Shown here: positions 48,534-56,907 of the stretch, in pieces
How the letters are laid out: each line of letters opens with the position of its first letter
Position numbering within the stretch: the first letter of the stretch is position 1
Assembly (NCBI GenBank): GCA_964601125.1
Contig: CAZRKB010000002.1
Span: forward strand, 4,353 to 68,352
Direction: 5' to 3'
DNA: 64,000 bases
Source: DATDVC01 sp964601125
GTDB taxonomy: Bacteria > Patescibacteriota > Minisyncoccia > Phycocordibacterales > WO2-35-19
The notes under the pieces: model-generated
Database searches by the model: none
What the model was told of the DNA's origin: nothing
The model's input: the letters and a program-made list of their open reading frames with translations, nothing else
Program-made: the position numbers and the translations under genes

Positions 48534-49157
48534 ATGATAATCACATACCAAGGGGTGCAAAATTTCAAAGTGCAGTTTGGTGATACCACGTTGGCTTTTG
48601 ACCCGATATCTAAAGATTCTAAAAATAAAGCATCAAGTTTTGGTGCTGATATCGCTCTTATGTCTCTAAATCATGCCGATATGAATGGGGCAGATCAAGC
48701 AAGTCGTGGCGAAAAGCAAGCTTTCGTCATAAATGGTCCCGGTGAATATGAAGTACAAGGAGTTTTTATAAAGGGGCTTCCGAGTGTATCTCAATATGGA
48801 GGTGAAGAGAAAATAAACACAATTTACACGGTTAATCTTGAAAATATGAATCTGTGTTTTCTTGGGGCGCTTGGGGACGCAAAGATACCAGCTGTTACCA
48901 AAGAATCAATAGATGGAGTGGATATATTGTTTGTGGCGATAGGTGGCAACGGTACTCTCTCTCCTAGCGATGCTTATAAATTTGCGGTTTCTTTAGAACC
49001 TTCTATAATTATACCTATGAATTACTCTCCCGAAGCACTCAAGGCTTTTTTGAAAGAGGGTGGGGGCGAAGGGGTGAAGCCGATCGACAAGCTTACGATC
49101 AAAAAGAAAGATCTGGAGGGCAAAGAGGGAGAGATTGTTGTTCTCGCGGAACAATAA
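48534..49157 (+). CDS. Metallo-beta-lactamase-fold protein (UlaG-like), degenerate metal site
   Basis: The 207-aa protein resembles the Lactamase_B_3/UlaG group: MIITYQGVQNFKVQFGDTTL at the start, INGPGEYEVQGVFIKGLPS and SLEPSIIIPMNY near the end. The usual HxHxDH metal motif is replaced by LNHADMNG, so metal binding may be lost or altered. TATAAT (48512-48517) and GAGG at 48529-48532 precede the ATG. The small TM gene and gyrA follow. Confidence 0.82.
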   Translation: MIITYQGVQNFKVQFGDTTLAFDPISKDSKNKASSFGADIALMSLNHADMNGADQASRGEKQAFVINGPGEYEVQGVFIKGLPSVSQYGGEEKINTIYTVNLENMNLCFLGALGDAKIPAVTKESIDGVDILFVAIGGNGTLSPSDAYKFAVSLEPSIIIPMNYSPEALKAFLKEGGGEGVKPIDKLTIKKKDLEGKEGEIVVLAEQ

Positions 49158-49199
49158 TTTTCAAATCTGAAAGTGTTTGTAAAAAAATACAAATCAATA

Positions 49200-49511
49200 A
49201 TGGAAAAGCCAGACGAACATCGCAACAGATGGGCATTTAGTCTTGCGCTCGTTTCCTCCCTTTTTATATTTGTCGGTTTTGGTTTTTATAAAGGTTATAT
49301 AAGCGTTGAGATAAATCGCGATCTTGTGCCCAAAAAACAAGTAGCCGCTACTGTGGTCGCAGATGAAGCGCCGTCTCCGATTGACAATTCAAAAAAGATT
49401 TTCAAAGCTGCTTTCATTGAAATTGAAAGTCAGTATCAAAATTTTAAAGACTCAGTTTCTTCTGTCATCGTCCCGTTTATCACAGGTATCGAAATTTACG
49501 AGAGGGAGTAA
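49200..49511 (+). CDS. Single-TM protein of unknown function
   Basis: I start at ATG 49200 (103 aa); GTG 49173 would add nine residues. There is one membrane helix (about 12-31, FSLALVSSLFIFVGFGF) and an external helical tail. No family is recognised. The position between the MBL-fold gene and gyrA suggests co-transcription with the former. Confidence 0.6.
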   Translation: MEKPDEHRNRWAFSLALVSSLFIFVGFGFYKGYISVEINRDLVPKKQVAATVVADEAPSPIDNSKKIFKAAFIEIESQYQNFKDSVSSVIVPFITGIEIYERE

Positions 49512-49658
49512 TTTCTTATTTCGGCACATTCTTCCAAAAGCACTTGTAACCCATCGCGATAATTTTTTGTTTACTGGTCCTAGGCTTTTTCCAGAATATG
49601 CCGAAACGAAATTCATCTGTTGATTTAAGACCCATTTTTTGCTATCATTGGAGAATAA

Positions 49659-52124
49659 ATGGCTAAAGAAAAACCTGAAAATAGCTCTGAGAATGAGGGG
49701 CGCACTGGCGTTTTGCCACGTTCTATTGTTTCCGAAATGAAAGAGTCTTTTATCGACTACGCCATGTCGGTTATTACTGACAGAGCTCTTCCTGATGTGC
49801 GAGACGGTTTGAAACCGGTGCATCGTCGCATACTTTATGCCATGCACAACATAGGTCTGTCTGCGAGTGCTAAGACCAGAAAGTCTGCGACCGTAGTCGG
49901 AGAGGTTTTGGGTAATTACCACCCTCATGGTGATGCCGCCGCTTATGACGCTATGGTTAAGATGGCGCAAGATTTCGCCATGCGCTACCCGCTTATCATA
50001 GGTCAAGGAAACTTTGGTTCGATCGACGGCGACAACGCTGCCGCCATGCGTTACACCGAGGCCAAAATGTCACGCCTAGCAGGTGAGATGTTGCGCGATA
50101 TAAATAAAGACACTGTCGATTTTATTCCAAACTACGACGCTACCAAAAAAGAACCGAGAGTTTTGCCTTCAGCTATTCCCAACCTTCTTTTAAACGGCAC
50201 TCTTGGTATTGCTGTTGGCATGGCGACCAATATCCCGCCACACAATTTGCGTGAAATCGTAGATGCCACCGCTTATCTTATCGATAATAAAGACGCTACC
50301 ACTGAAGACCTTTTGCAGTTTGTGCAAGGTCCTGATTTCCCGCTTGGAGGTGTTATTTTCAATAGCAAAGACATAAGTCATGCTTATTCGACTGGCAGGG
50401 GCGGCATCGTGGCTAGAGGAGTTGCTGAAATTGTAGAAAATAAAAATCTTTCTCAAATAATAATTTCCTCGATCCCCTTTAGGGTCAACAAAGCGACACT
50501 TATAGAAAAAATAGCGGAGCTAGTTCGAGAGAAAAAGATAGAAGGCATCAAAGGCCTACGGGATGAATCCACCAAAGACATAAGGGTGGTCATTGATCTA
50601 AAAAGTGGAAGTCACCCACAAAAGGTTCTTAATTATCTTTATAAGCACACTCAACTTGAAGAAACTTTCCATGTTAACCTCGTGGCTCTGGTTGATGGAG
50701 TGCCACAAACGCTTTCCTTAAAAGGAATTTTGGAAGAGTTTGTTGGACATAGGAAAGTTGTAATCAAGCGCAGGACAGAGTTTGATTTGCGAGAAGCTGA
50801 AGCCAGAGAGCATATTTTGCTTGGTCTCAAAAAGGCTCTTGATCACATCGATGAAATCATAAAGCTTATAAAAAAGAGTAAAGATGTGGATACGGCTCGT
50901 GCCAATTTGATGAAAACATTTAAGTTTTCTGAAATTCAAGCTAACGCCATACTCGAAATGCGACTGCAGAAGCTTGCTGGTCTTGAGCGCCAGAAAATAG
51001 AAGATGAGCTCGATGCGGTCCAGGCTTTGATAAAGGAGCTCAAAGATATTTTGGCTAACCCAAAGAAAATTCTTTCGATTATAAAGAAGGAGCTTTCTGA
51101 TATAGCAGAAAAATACGGAGACGAAAGGAGAACCAAAGTGGTAAAGGGTGGAGTTAAGGTCCTATCGATAGAAGATTTGATAGCTGATGAAGAAAACACT
51201 CTAGTCTTAACTCAAGGAGGCTACGTCAAAAGGACTCACCCCGATGAATACAAAAAACAAAAGCGTGGCGGTGTTGGTGTGATTGATTTAGATACCAAAG
51301 AAGAAGATTTCGTAGTCAATTTCCTTACTGCAAGCACGCATTCCGACCTTCTTTTCTTTACTGACAGAGGTAAAGCTTATCAAATAAAAATGCACGAACT
51401 TCCTGAGGGTCGCAGGGCTACTCGCGGCAAGTCAATTATGAATTTCATTTCACTTTCAGAAGGGGAGAGGGTTACTTCGATATTGCCTATTTCTAAAGAT
51501 AAAAAAGATGTTTCCGGACTTTCGCTTATGATGGTGACAGAAGAGGGTACAGGAAAGAAAGTTTCGGCGGAAAGCTTTCGAGATGTGCGATCGAGTGGCA
51601 TTATCGCTATTAAACTTGGAGAAGGAGACAAGTTGGTTTCTGTTTCTCCTATGATAAAGGGTGATTCATGTATCGTAGTGACTGCAAAAGGTCAGTCGAT
51701 AAGATTTAAGGAGAGCGATGTAAGAGAAATGGGTAGGACTGCGGGTGGTGTTAGGGTTATCAAGTTAAGTAAGGGAGACAGAGTGATAGGGGCAGACCCA
51801 GTATCCAAAGAAAAAGAAAAGACGGCTTTCATTCTCACCATGGGCGCAAATGGTTATGGAAAGAAGACTCCTATTTCAGAATATAAAATCCAAAACCGCG
51901 GGGGTTCTGGTATAAAAACAAGCAACGTGACAGCCAAAACGGGTGAAATTATCGCTTCTCAAGTGGTCACAGGCGAAGAGGAAGAGGCGGTGGCAATGTC
52001 TAAAAAGAGCCAAGTTATAAGATTGGGGCTTTCTGAAATCCCTTCCCTTGGTCGCTCAACTCAGGGGGTACGCATAATGAAACTTCACGACGGAGACAAG
52101 ATAGCTTCTTTCATTTGTCTCTAA
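49659..52124 (+). CDS. gyrA: DNA gyrase subunit A
   Basis: The 821-aa protein has the breakage-reunion domain with DGLKPVHRRILYAMH, the QRDR region YHPHGDAAAYDAMV and active-site Tyr in AAMRYTEAKM, followed by the C-terminal beta-pinwheel. The GyrA box QKRGGVG is present near residue 530, supporting gyrase rather than topoisomerase IV. GGAG precedes ATG by 5 bases, with an extended -10 (TGC, TATCAT at 49643-49648). Its 3' end overlaps the convergent transposase ORF by 4 bases. Confidence 0.97.
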   Translation: MAKEKPENSSENEGRTGVLPRSIVSEMKESFIDYAMSVITDRALPDVRDGLKPVHRRILYAMHNIGLSASAKTRKSATVVGEVLGNYHPHGDAAAYDAMVKMAQDFAMRYPLIIGQGNFGSIDGDNAAAMRYTEAKMSRLAGEMLRDINKDTVDFIPNYDATKKEPRVLPSAIPNLLLNGTLGIAVGMATNIPPHNLREIVDATAYLIDNKDATTEDLLQFVQGPDFPLGGVIFNSKDISHAYSTGRGGIVARGVAEIVENKNLSQIIISSIPFRVNKATLIEKIAELVREKKIEGIKGLRDESTKDIRVVIDLKSGSHPQKVLNYLYKHTQLEETFHVNLVALVDGVPQTLSLKGILEEFVGHRKVVIKRRTEFDLREAEAREHILLGLKKALDHIDEIIKLIKKSKDVDTARANLMKTFKFSEIQANAILEMRLQKLAGLERQKIEDELDAVQALIKELKDILANPKKILSIIKKELSDIAEKYGDERRTKVVKGGVKVLSIEDLIADEENTLVLTQGGYVKRTHPDEYKKQKRGGVGVIDLDTKEEDFVVNFLTASTHSDLLFFTDRGKAYQIKMHELPEGRRATRGKSIMNFISLSEGERVTSILPISKDKKDVSGLSLMMVTEEGTGKKVSAESFRDVRSSGIIAIKLGEGDKLVSVSPMIKGDSCIVVTAKGQSIRFKESDVREMGRTAGGVRVIKLSKGDRVIGADPVSKEKEKTAFILTMGANGYGKKTPISEYKIQNRGGSGIKTSNVTAKTGEIIASQVVTGEEEEAVAMSKKSQVIRLGLSEIPSLGRSTQGVRIMKLHDGDKIASFICL

Positions 52125-52762
52125 TACTCAATATACAAAGGGGCACCCTCTGCATTTAACCCCTGGGTTTCCTTTGCAAAGTTAATTTTATTACCAAAGA
52201 TGTTTGGAAATACCTTTCTAGATATAAGAGGCAACTCTGGTTGTCTACTATCCATAAAATCTACAAAACTACTCCATTTGTAATCTATGGGGTTATCTAC
52301 TAAAGCATCTTTGACGGGGTTCATGTGTATATAAGATGATAACCATCGTAATTGGCGGTCAGACTCTATGGGCACAGCTTTGAATTGATCCTGAAAGATA
52401 TGTCCGACTCTATTGTATTTTTTGTTAAAAAACATCGCATAGCTTGTACATGCTCGCAACATCAGATTTGATATCGGTATATCGGTAAGTTGCTCGATGA
52501 GTAAGTGGAAATGATTTGGCATGAGACAGAAAGCGTGCAGCAAAAATAAATTTTTACTCGTATTAAATGCAACTCTGGACTTAGGAAATGAAAGTAAAGC
52601 ATGATCCAATTCTTTCTTCTCGTAACCCAAAGACATTCCTAATCGAAACAGGAAACTCCCGTAATCCTTATCCTCAAGGAATATTTTTTCTTTGTTATTA
52701 CCTCGGTTATATATGTGATAAATGGAGCCTGAACTAAAATTTTTGTAATCTCTATTTCTCAT
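52121..52762 (-). CDS. REP-associated tyrosine transposase (RAYT, Y1_Tnp)
   Basis: The 213-aa product starts at MRNRDYKNFSSGSIYHIYNRG; a six-residue upstream extension comes from the flanking repeat. It has the HUH motif as HFHLLIE in LMPNHFHLLIEQL, the YNRVGHIFQDQFKAVPIE block and SYIHMNPVKDALV with conserved Asn-Pro. RAYTs process REP palindromes. The last residues (AEGAPLYIEY) are also encoded by the flanking repeat. It sits directly after gyrA and appears intact. Confidence 0.92.
   Translation of the reverse strand: MRNRDYKNFSSGSIYHIYNRGNNKEKIFLEDKDYGSFLFRLGMSLGYEKKELDHALLSFPKSRVAFNTSKNLFLLHAFCLMPNHFHLLIEQLTDIPISNLMLRACTSYAMFFNKKYNRVGHIFQDQFKAVPIESDRQLRWLSSYIHMNPVKDALVDNPIDYKWSSFVDFMDSRQPELPLISRKVFPNIFGNKINFAKETQGLNAEGAPLYIEY
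52131..52155. repeat. REP-like palindrome, gyrA side of RAYT
   Basis: ATATACAAAGGG-GCACCCTC-TGCAT; outer arms match the copy at 52773-52799 while the core reads inverted. Confidence 0.7.
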
Positions 52763-52772
52763 ACTCCATATT

Positions 52773-52799
52773 ATATACAAAGGGTGCCCCTTTGCATAT
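52773..52799. repeat. REP-like palindrome, 5' side of RAYT
   Basis: ATATACAAAGGG-TGCCCCTT-TGCATAT. Together with 52131-52155 it brackets the transposase gene. Confidence 0.7.
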
Positions 52800-52840
52800 C
52801 AGTTCACAGTTTTTGATGCAAGTTTAATGCTGGCTTGTTG

Positions 52841-52846
52841 TATAAT
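52841..52846 (+). promoter_or_regulatory. -10 box 6 bases before start codon
   Basis: TATAAT ends 6 bases before ATG 52853, arguing for that start over the ORF start at 52835 and for a leaderless transcript. Confidence 0.6.
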
Positions 52847-52852
52847 ATTTGC

Positions 52853-54139
52853 ATGAGTAAATTTCAGCTGATCCTAACCGGAGTATTTGGTTTATTTTTG
52901 GTTTTGGGCATTATTGTGTTTTCTACCTATCGTGGCAATTCCGCAGACAAAGTGACTGTGGTAGTTTGGGGCACTTTGCCGCAACTTAGCTTTTCTCAAA
53001 TACTGCAAAAGACTCCTCTCTATCAGAGCAAGCAATATGATGTACGCTATGTTGAAAAGTCGGAAGCTGATTTCGATACTGATTTTATAGAAGCTCTTGC
53101 TTCAGGTGGTGGGCCAGACCTCTTTATATTAAATAGTGACAAAATCTGGAAGCATTATAACAAAATTTTCGTTATTCCTTATAATGTTTTCACTGAGCGC
53201 CAGTTTAAGGATTCATTTATAGAAGGTGCAGAAGTTTTCATGGCGCCCTCGGGTGTCATTGCTCTACCTGTTTCTGTCGATCCGCTTGTGATGTATTGGA
53301 ACCGCTCTATATTTACAGATGTTGGGCTTACCGAGCCGCCTAAATATTGGGATGAGTTTTACTCTTTAGCAAATCTTATTTCCAAAAAAGATGGCGCGCT
53401 TAATATACAGAGAAGTGCCGTAGCTTTTGGTGAGTTTGGGAACATTTCTCACGCTAAACAAATCATTATAAATTTGGCTATGCAGGCTGGCACTCCGGTC
53501 ACTCGCTGGAATGGCAACCAGATTCAAAGTGTTTGGGACGGATCGTTCAATAAACCTACATCTCCGGCAGAAGCTGCAGTAAACTTCTTTACCGAGTTTG
53601 GTAACCCAGCCAAGGCTGCCTACTCATGGAACCGCTCTCTTCAAAATTCTACAAATTACTTTCTTACCGGCGATTTGGCGTTGTACTTCGGTTTTGCAAG
53701 TGAAGCGAGAGGTTTACAGCTTCGTAATCCAAACTTAAATTTTGATGTAGCCCCAGTACCACTCTCTCGTGATGGGGGTTCTATTGTTTCTTATGCCAAT
53801 TTCAATGCTTTTGCTATAACCAAGGCTTCCGCTAACAAAAGTGCTGCGCTCGCTGTAGCGGCTGGTCTTTCAGCCAAGGAAGGTTCACAGGCTTGGAGCG
53901 AAGTTTCCAAATTGCCTCCAGCAAGGAGGGATTTACTTAGTGTGAGGCAGTCGACTGCTCACGAGAGTGTGTTTTACGCAAGTGCCATAAGATCTAAAAC
54001 ATGGATTGACCCAGAGCCAAATTTAAGTGACGGAGTATTCCGCGCCATGATAGATTCGATAACAAGTGGCAGAAGCAGGACTAATGAGGCGGTAGATCGA
54101 GCTCAGGCTCAGCTAACCAATCTTTTTGAAAATAGATAA
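52853..54139 (+). CDS. Extracellular solute-binding protein (sugar-type), anchored
   Basis: The 428-aa product has an N-terminal membrane anchor (about 5-25) and a family 1 solute-binding fold: ASGGGPDLFILNSDKIW, VIALPVSVDPLVMYWNRSIF, PPKYWDEFYSLANLIS and late SANKSAALAVAAGLSAK. It resembles maltose/oligosaccharide binders. No permease genes are adjacent; instead the gene is followed directly, with 0-base spacing, by the small membrane protein array, which suggests a shared transcript. Confidence 0.88.
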   Translation: MSKFQLILTGVFGLFLVLGIIVFSTYRGNSADKVTVVVWGTLPQLSFSQILQKTPLYQSKQYDVRYVEKSEADFDTDFIEALASGGGPDLFILNSDKIWKHYNKIFVIPYNVFTERQFKDSFIEGAEVFMAPSGVIALPVSVDPLVMYWNRSIFTDVGLTEPPKYWDEFYSLANLISKKDGALNIQRSAVAFGEFGNISHAKQIIINLAMQAGTPVTRWNGNQIQSVWDGSFNKPTSPAEAAVNFFTEFGNPAKAAYSWNRSLQNSTNYFLTGDLALYFGFASEARGLQLRNPNLNFDVAPVPLSRDGGSIVSYANFNAFAITKASANKSAALAVAAGLSAKEGSQAWSEVSKLPPARRDLLSVRQSTAHESVFYASAIRSKTWIDPEPNLSDGVFRAMIDSITSGRSRTNEAVDRAQAQLTNLFENR

Positions 54140-54565
54140 ATGACAAATTTTCATAAGACAAAATCGGCCAAAGTTTTAACAATCCTCTTTTTAGTACTGA
54201 TTTTGTTGCCCACGCCTATTTTGGCTCAAAACAACAACGAGGGCCTTATTCCTGATTGCAAAGCTGACACAAGCCGTGACCCAAGCCCAGACTGCGGCTA
54301 CAACGACTTCCTTCAGCTTATAAAAAACGTCATAAATCGTCTTATTTTCCTCTCTTTCCCTATAGCGGCTGGAGTTTTCGCTTGGGCAGGGTTTAAAATG
54401 ATGACCGCCGCTGGTTCCGAATCAAAAAGGACGGAAGCCAAAAATATGATAGTAAAAGTTTTTATAGGTTTTGTTATAATTCTTGCAGCTTGGCTTATCG
54501 TAAATACCATCTTGAGCGCCTTGTTAAAGCAAGAGTTTATCGACGCAGTGCCCGTAGCAAAATAA
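54140..54565 (+). CDS. VirB2/TrbC-like small membrane protein 1
   Basis: 141 aa: a signal peptide (cleavage after ILAQ), a short external stretch with two Cys, then two membrane helices joined by a basic hinge (AGFKMMTAAGSESKRTEAKNM) as in VirB2/TrbC pilins. It is the first of seven related genes and starts right after the solute-binding protein stop. Confidence 0.78.
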   Translation: MTNFHKTKSAKVLTILFLVLILLPTPILAQNNNEGLIPDCKADTSRDPSPDCGYNDFLQLIKNVINRLIFLSFPIAAGVFAWAGFKMMTAAGSESKRTEAKNMIVKVFIGFVIILAAWLIVNTILSALLKQEFIDAVPVAK

Positions 54566-54577
54566 TAAACAAAATTT

Positions 54578-55027
54578 ATGAATAAAAATTTAAAACAAAT
54601 AACAAGTTTTATAGCCTCAGGGTTACTGCTTGCATTGTTTCTGGTACCTGTTTTATTGAGCGCGCAAGGTCAAGGAGGTGGTCAAAATAGTGGAGAAGGT
54701 CAGGGTGGTGGACAGAATTCTACTCAAATTCGGCTGATAGAAATCGGCAACCCATTTAATTGTGACGGGGTATCTCCTTGCACCTTAAAAACTTTGTTAG
54801 AAGCGATAATAAACAAAATTCTATTGCCGATAGGTGGTATCGTGGCTGCCATAATGATCATATATGCTGGCTTTCTTTATGTTACGGCGGGAGGCAACGA
54901 AACCCAAATCAAAAAAGCTCACGACGCGCTGCTCTATGGAGTCATTGGTGCAGCCATTCTGCTTGGTGCCTGGGTTATATCAAACGCAATAGCCGCGACC
55001 ATCAGGCAATTAGGAGGCCAAGTATAA
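54578..55027 (+). CDS. VirB2/TrbC-like small membrane protein 2
   Basis: 149 aa: signal peptide (ending LLSAQGQ), a Gly/Gln-rich repeat with two GGGQNS units, then two helices around TAGGNETQIKKAHDALLYGV. The Gly/Gln spacer and two Cys (FNCDGVSPCTL) are specific to this copy. Confidence 0.78.
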   Translation: MNKNLKQITSFIASGLLLALFLVPVLLSAQGQGGGQNSGEGQGGGQNSTQIRLIEIGNPFNCDGVSPCTLKTLLEAIINKILLPIGGIVAAIMIIYAGFLYVTAGGNETQIKKAHDALLYGVIGAAILLGAWVISNAIAATIRQLGGQV

Positions 55028-55031
55028 AAAC

Positions 55032-55313
55032 ATGAATCTTACAGACATAATAAAAATGTTTACCGATATTGGGCTTAGGCTCATCCCTCTTTTTGGGGCG
55101 ATCGCCTTCTTTATGTTCTTGTGGGGAGTGGCACGCTTTATCAGAGCGGCCGGCAACGAAAAAGAGTTAAAAGAGAGTAAAAACTTGCTCATTTGGGGTC
55201 TTGTCGGCATGTTCATACTTATGACTATATGGGGAATTGTGTCGTTCTTGCGTAGTGAGTTCGGTTTTAATTCCGATGTTGGTATTCCTCAATTTAAAAT
55301 AAGATCTCAATAA
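55032..55313 (+). CDS. VirB2/TrbC-like small membrane protein 3
   Basis: 93 aa with no signal peptide: two membrane helices with the hinge RAAGNEKELKESKNLLIWG and the MTIWGIVSFL block shared through the array. It starts 4 bases after gene 2. Confidence 0.75.
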   Translation: MNLTDIIKMFTDIGLRLIPLFGAIAFFMFLWGVARFIRAAGNEKELKESKNLLIWGLVGMFILMTIWGIVSFLRSEFGFNSDVGIPQFKIRSQ

Positions 55314-55315
55314 AA

Positions 55316-55615
55316 ATGATTGAATTAATAGACGCTGCATTTGATATAGTGACCAAAATTCTCATCCCGCTCGCTTTCGGTTTATGCACCCTTTTCTTCC
55401 TTTGGGGTATTGTAAAATACATCAAGTCAGACGCAGGCAACGAAAAGGCGGAGGGTAGGAGGATAATGGTTTGGGGGGTTGTCGGCCTATTTGTTGCTTT
55501 TTGTATCTGGGGCATCATTGCCTTTTTGCAAAGCGAGCTTGGTTTGCCACCAATAGAAAATGTTGAAAGAGATTTGATACCATCAGCAACTGAAAATATT
55601 GAATATCAATTATAA
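55316..55615 (+). CDS. VirB2/TrbC-like small membrane protein 4
   Basis: 99 aa without a signal peptide: KILIPLAFGLCTLFFLWGIV, hinge SDAGNEKAEGRRIMVWG and CIWGIIAFLQSELG. It starts 2 bases after gene 3 and is closest in pattern to copies 3, 5 and 6. Confidence 0.75.
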   Translation: MIELIDAAFDIVTKILIPLAFGLCTLFFLWGIVKYIKSDAGNEKAEGRRIMVWGVVGLFVAFCIWGIIAFLQSELGLPPIENVERDLIPSATENIEYQL

Positions 55616-55621
55616 AAATTT

Positions 55622-56038
55622 ATGACAATGACTAAATTTAATAAAATTTTAATAACTTCTTTCATCTTAATACCACAATTAGTCTTTGCTCAAGAAAGAC
55701 TTTCTGGAACCAAAAAACTTCTCGAGTCGATTAGTGGGATAGTGGGCACCTTGATACCCATCGCTTTCGGTCTGGCCATGCTATTTTTCTTTTGGGGCAT
55801 AGCCAAATATATTTGGAGCTCTGGTAGTGGCAAAGAAGAGGGTAAGCAAATCATGGTGTGGGGAGTTATTGCCGTTTTTGTTATGTCGACCATCTGGGGT
55901 ATTGTAGCTTTCATTAGCGACAGCTTCGGCATTGATGCAGAAACCAATATGAACATACCTACGATCAATGGTGTTGGTGGGAGTGGGAGTGGATACCAAA
56001 ATTGTGCTGGAGAACCTGGTACTCCTGATTGCCCCTAA
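55622..56038 (+). CDS. VirB2/TrbC-like small membrane protein 5
   Basis: 138 aa: signal peptide (ending VFAQERL), LIPIAFGLAMLFFFWGIAKY, hinge SGSGKEEGKQIMVWG, TIWGIVAFISDSFG, and a Gly/Pro/Cys tail with two Cys. It is followed by an AT-rich gap of about 100 bases. Confidence 0.78.
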   Translation: MTMTKFNKILITSFILIPQLVFAQERLSGTKKLLESISGIVGTLIPIAFGLAMLFFFWGIAKYIWSSGSGKEEGKQIMVWGVIAVFVMSTIWGIVAFISDSFGIDAETNMNIPTINGVGGSGSGYQNCAGEPGTPDCP

Positions 56039-56142
56039 TTCCTGTGGATTACCTATTGATATGCTTGCGATAAAGTTATATTATTATGTTCGTAAGTAAA
56101 AAATCGGTCGTTTATTTAAATTAATTATAAGTTTTTAGCATC

Positions 56143-56511
56143 ATGAAAATTAACAAAAAATTAGGAGCAGTATTGGGCGGAGTAGTTCTCGCTGTTTTGC
56201 CTCTCGCTGTTTTTGCACAGGATTCAAATTTGACTACTATTAGAAATATGGCAACTGCCATTAGAAACATTGTAGACATTTTGATTCCAGTTGTATTTGG
56301 CTTGGGTGTTCTGGCTTTCTTCTGGGGCTTGGTCAAATACCTCTTTGGTTCAGATCATGACAAGGAGCAGGCAAAGAAGACTATGCTGTGGGGTGTTGTT
56401 GCAATATTCGTAATGTCTGCTATATGGGGCTTAGTCAGATTCCTCGGAACTACTTTTGGAGTAAATGTTGATTCTGGAGCTGTAGATATAAACGCTATAA
56501 ACCCTCTATAA
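56143..56511 (+). CDS. VirB2/TrbC-like small membrane protein 6
   Basis: 122 aa: signal peptide (ending AVFAQDS), LIPVVFGLGVLAFFWGLVKYL, hinge SDHDKEQAKKTMLWGVV and AIWGLVRFLGTTFG. A strong terminator follows 16 bases after the stop, so the first six genes form the operon core. Confidence 0.78.
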   Translation: MKINKKLGAVLGGVVLAVLPLAVFAQDSNLTTIRNMATAIRNIVDILIPVVFGLGVLAFFWGLVKYLFGSDHDKEQAKKTMLWGVVAIFVMSAIWGLVRFLGTTFGVNVDSGAVDINAINPL

Positions 56512-56527
56512 TCTTCGATTCATAAAA

Positions 56528-56568
56528 ACAAAAACCACCCCAGCTCTTTGCTTGGTGGTTTTTGTTTG
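56528..56568 (+). terminator. Intrinsic terminator after gene 6 of the array
   Basis: ACAAAAACCACC (56528-56539) pairs with GGTGGTTTTTGT (56554-56565), with the T-run in the 3' arm. Confidence 0.85.
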
Positions 56569-56614
56569 CCCAGCGTAACTTTATGTGAAGTTGGGTTTAT
56601 GTTAAAATAAACAC

Positions 56615-56869
56615 ATGACAGAATTGCTCGGTAAAATATTAACTCTTATTGTAAACCCTATTGTGGTTTTAGGTTTTGTTGTTGCTACGATTTATTTTTT
56701 CTATGCCATAATCCAACTTATCGCTGGTTCTGATGGGGGAGATTTAGATAAAAAAAGAAAGAGTGTAATTTATGGAATAATCGGCCTCTTCATAATGTTT
56801 TCGGTCTACGGCATTTTGCGAGTGGTTCTAACCACATTCAATATTCCAACCACCAACCTGCCTTTTTAA
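56615..56869 (+). CDS. VirB2/TrbC-like small membrane protein 7
   Basis: 84 aa without a signal peptide: NPIVVLGFVVATIYFFYAII, hinge AGSDGGDLDKKRKSVIYGI and FSVYGILRVVL. It has its own extended -10 (TGT, TAAAAT at 56603-56608) 6 bases before ATG, so it is transcribed separately, probably as a leaderless mRNA. Confidence 0.72.
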   Translation: MTELLGKILTLIVNPIVVLGFVVATIYFFYAIIQLIAGSDGGDLDKKRKSVIYGIIGLFIMFSVYGILRVVLTTFNIPTTNLPF

Positions 56870-56876
56870 ATTTATA

Positions 56877-56907
56877 AATAAAAAAGAGGAGCGCCATACG
56901 CGCTCCT
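56877..56907 (-). terminator. Intrinsic terminator of the 56906-58048 gene
   Basis: AGGAGCGC (56887-56894) pairs with GCGCTCCT (56900-56907); a minus-strand T-run follows. It overlaps the stop codon. Confidence 0.82.
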
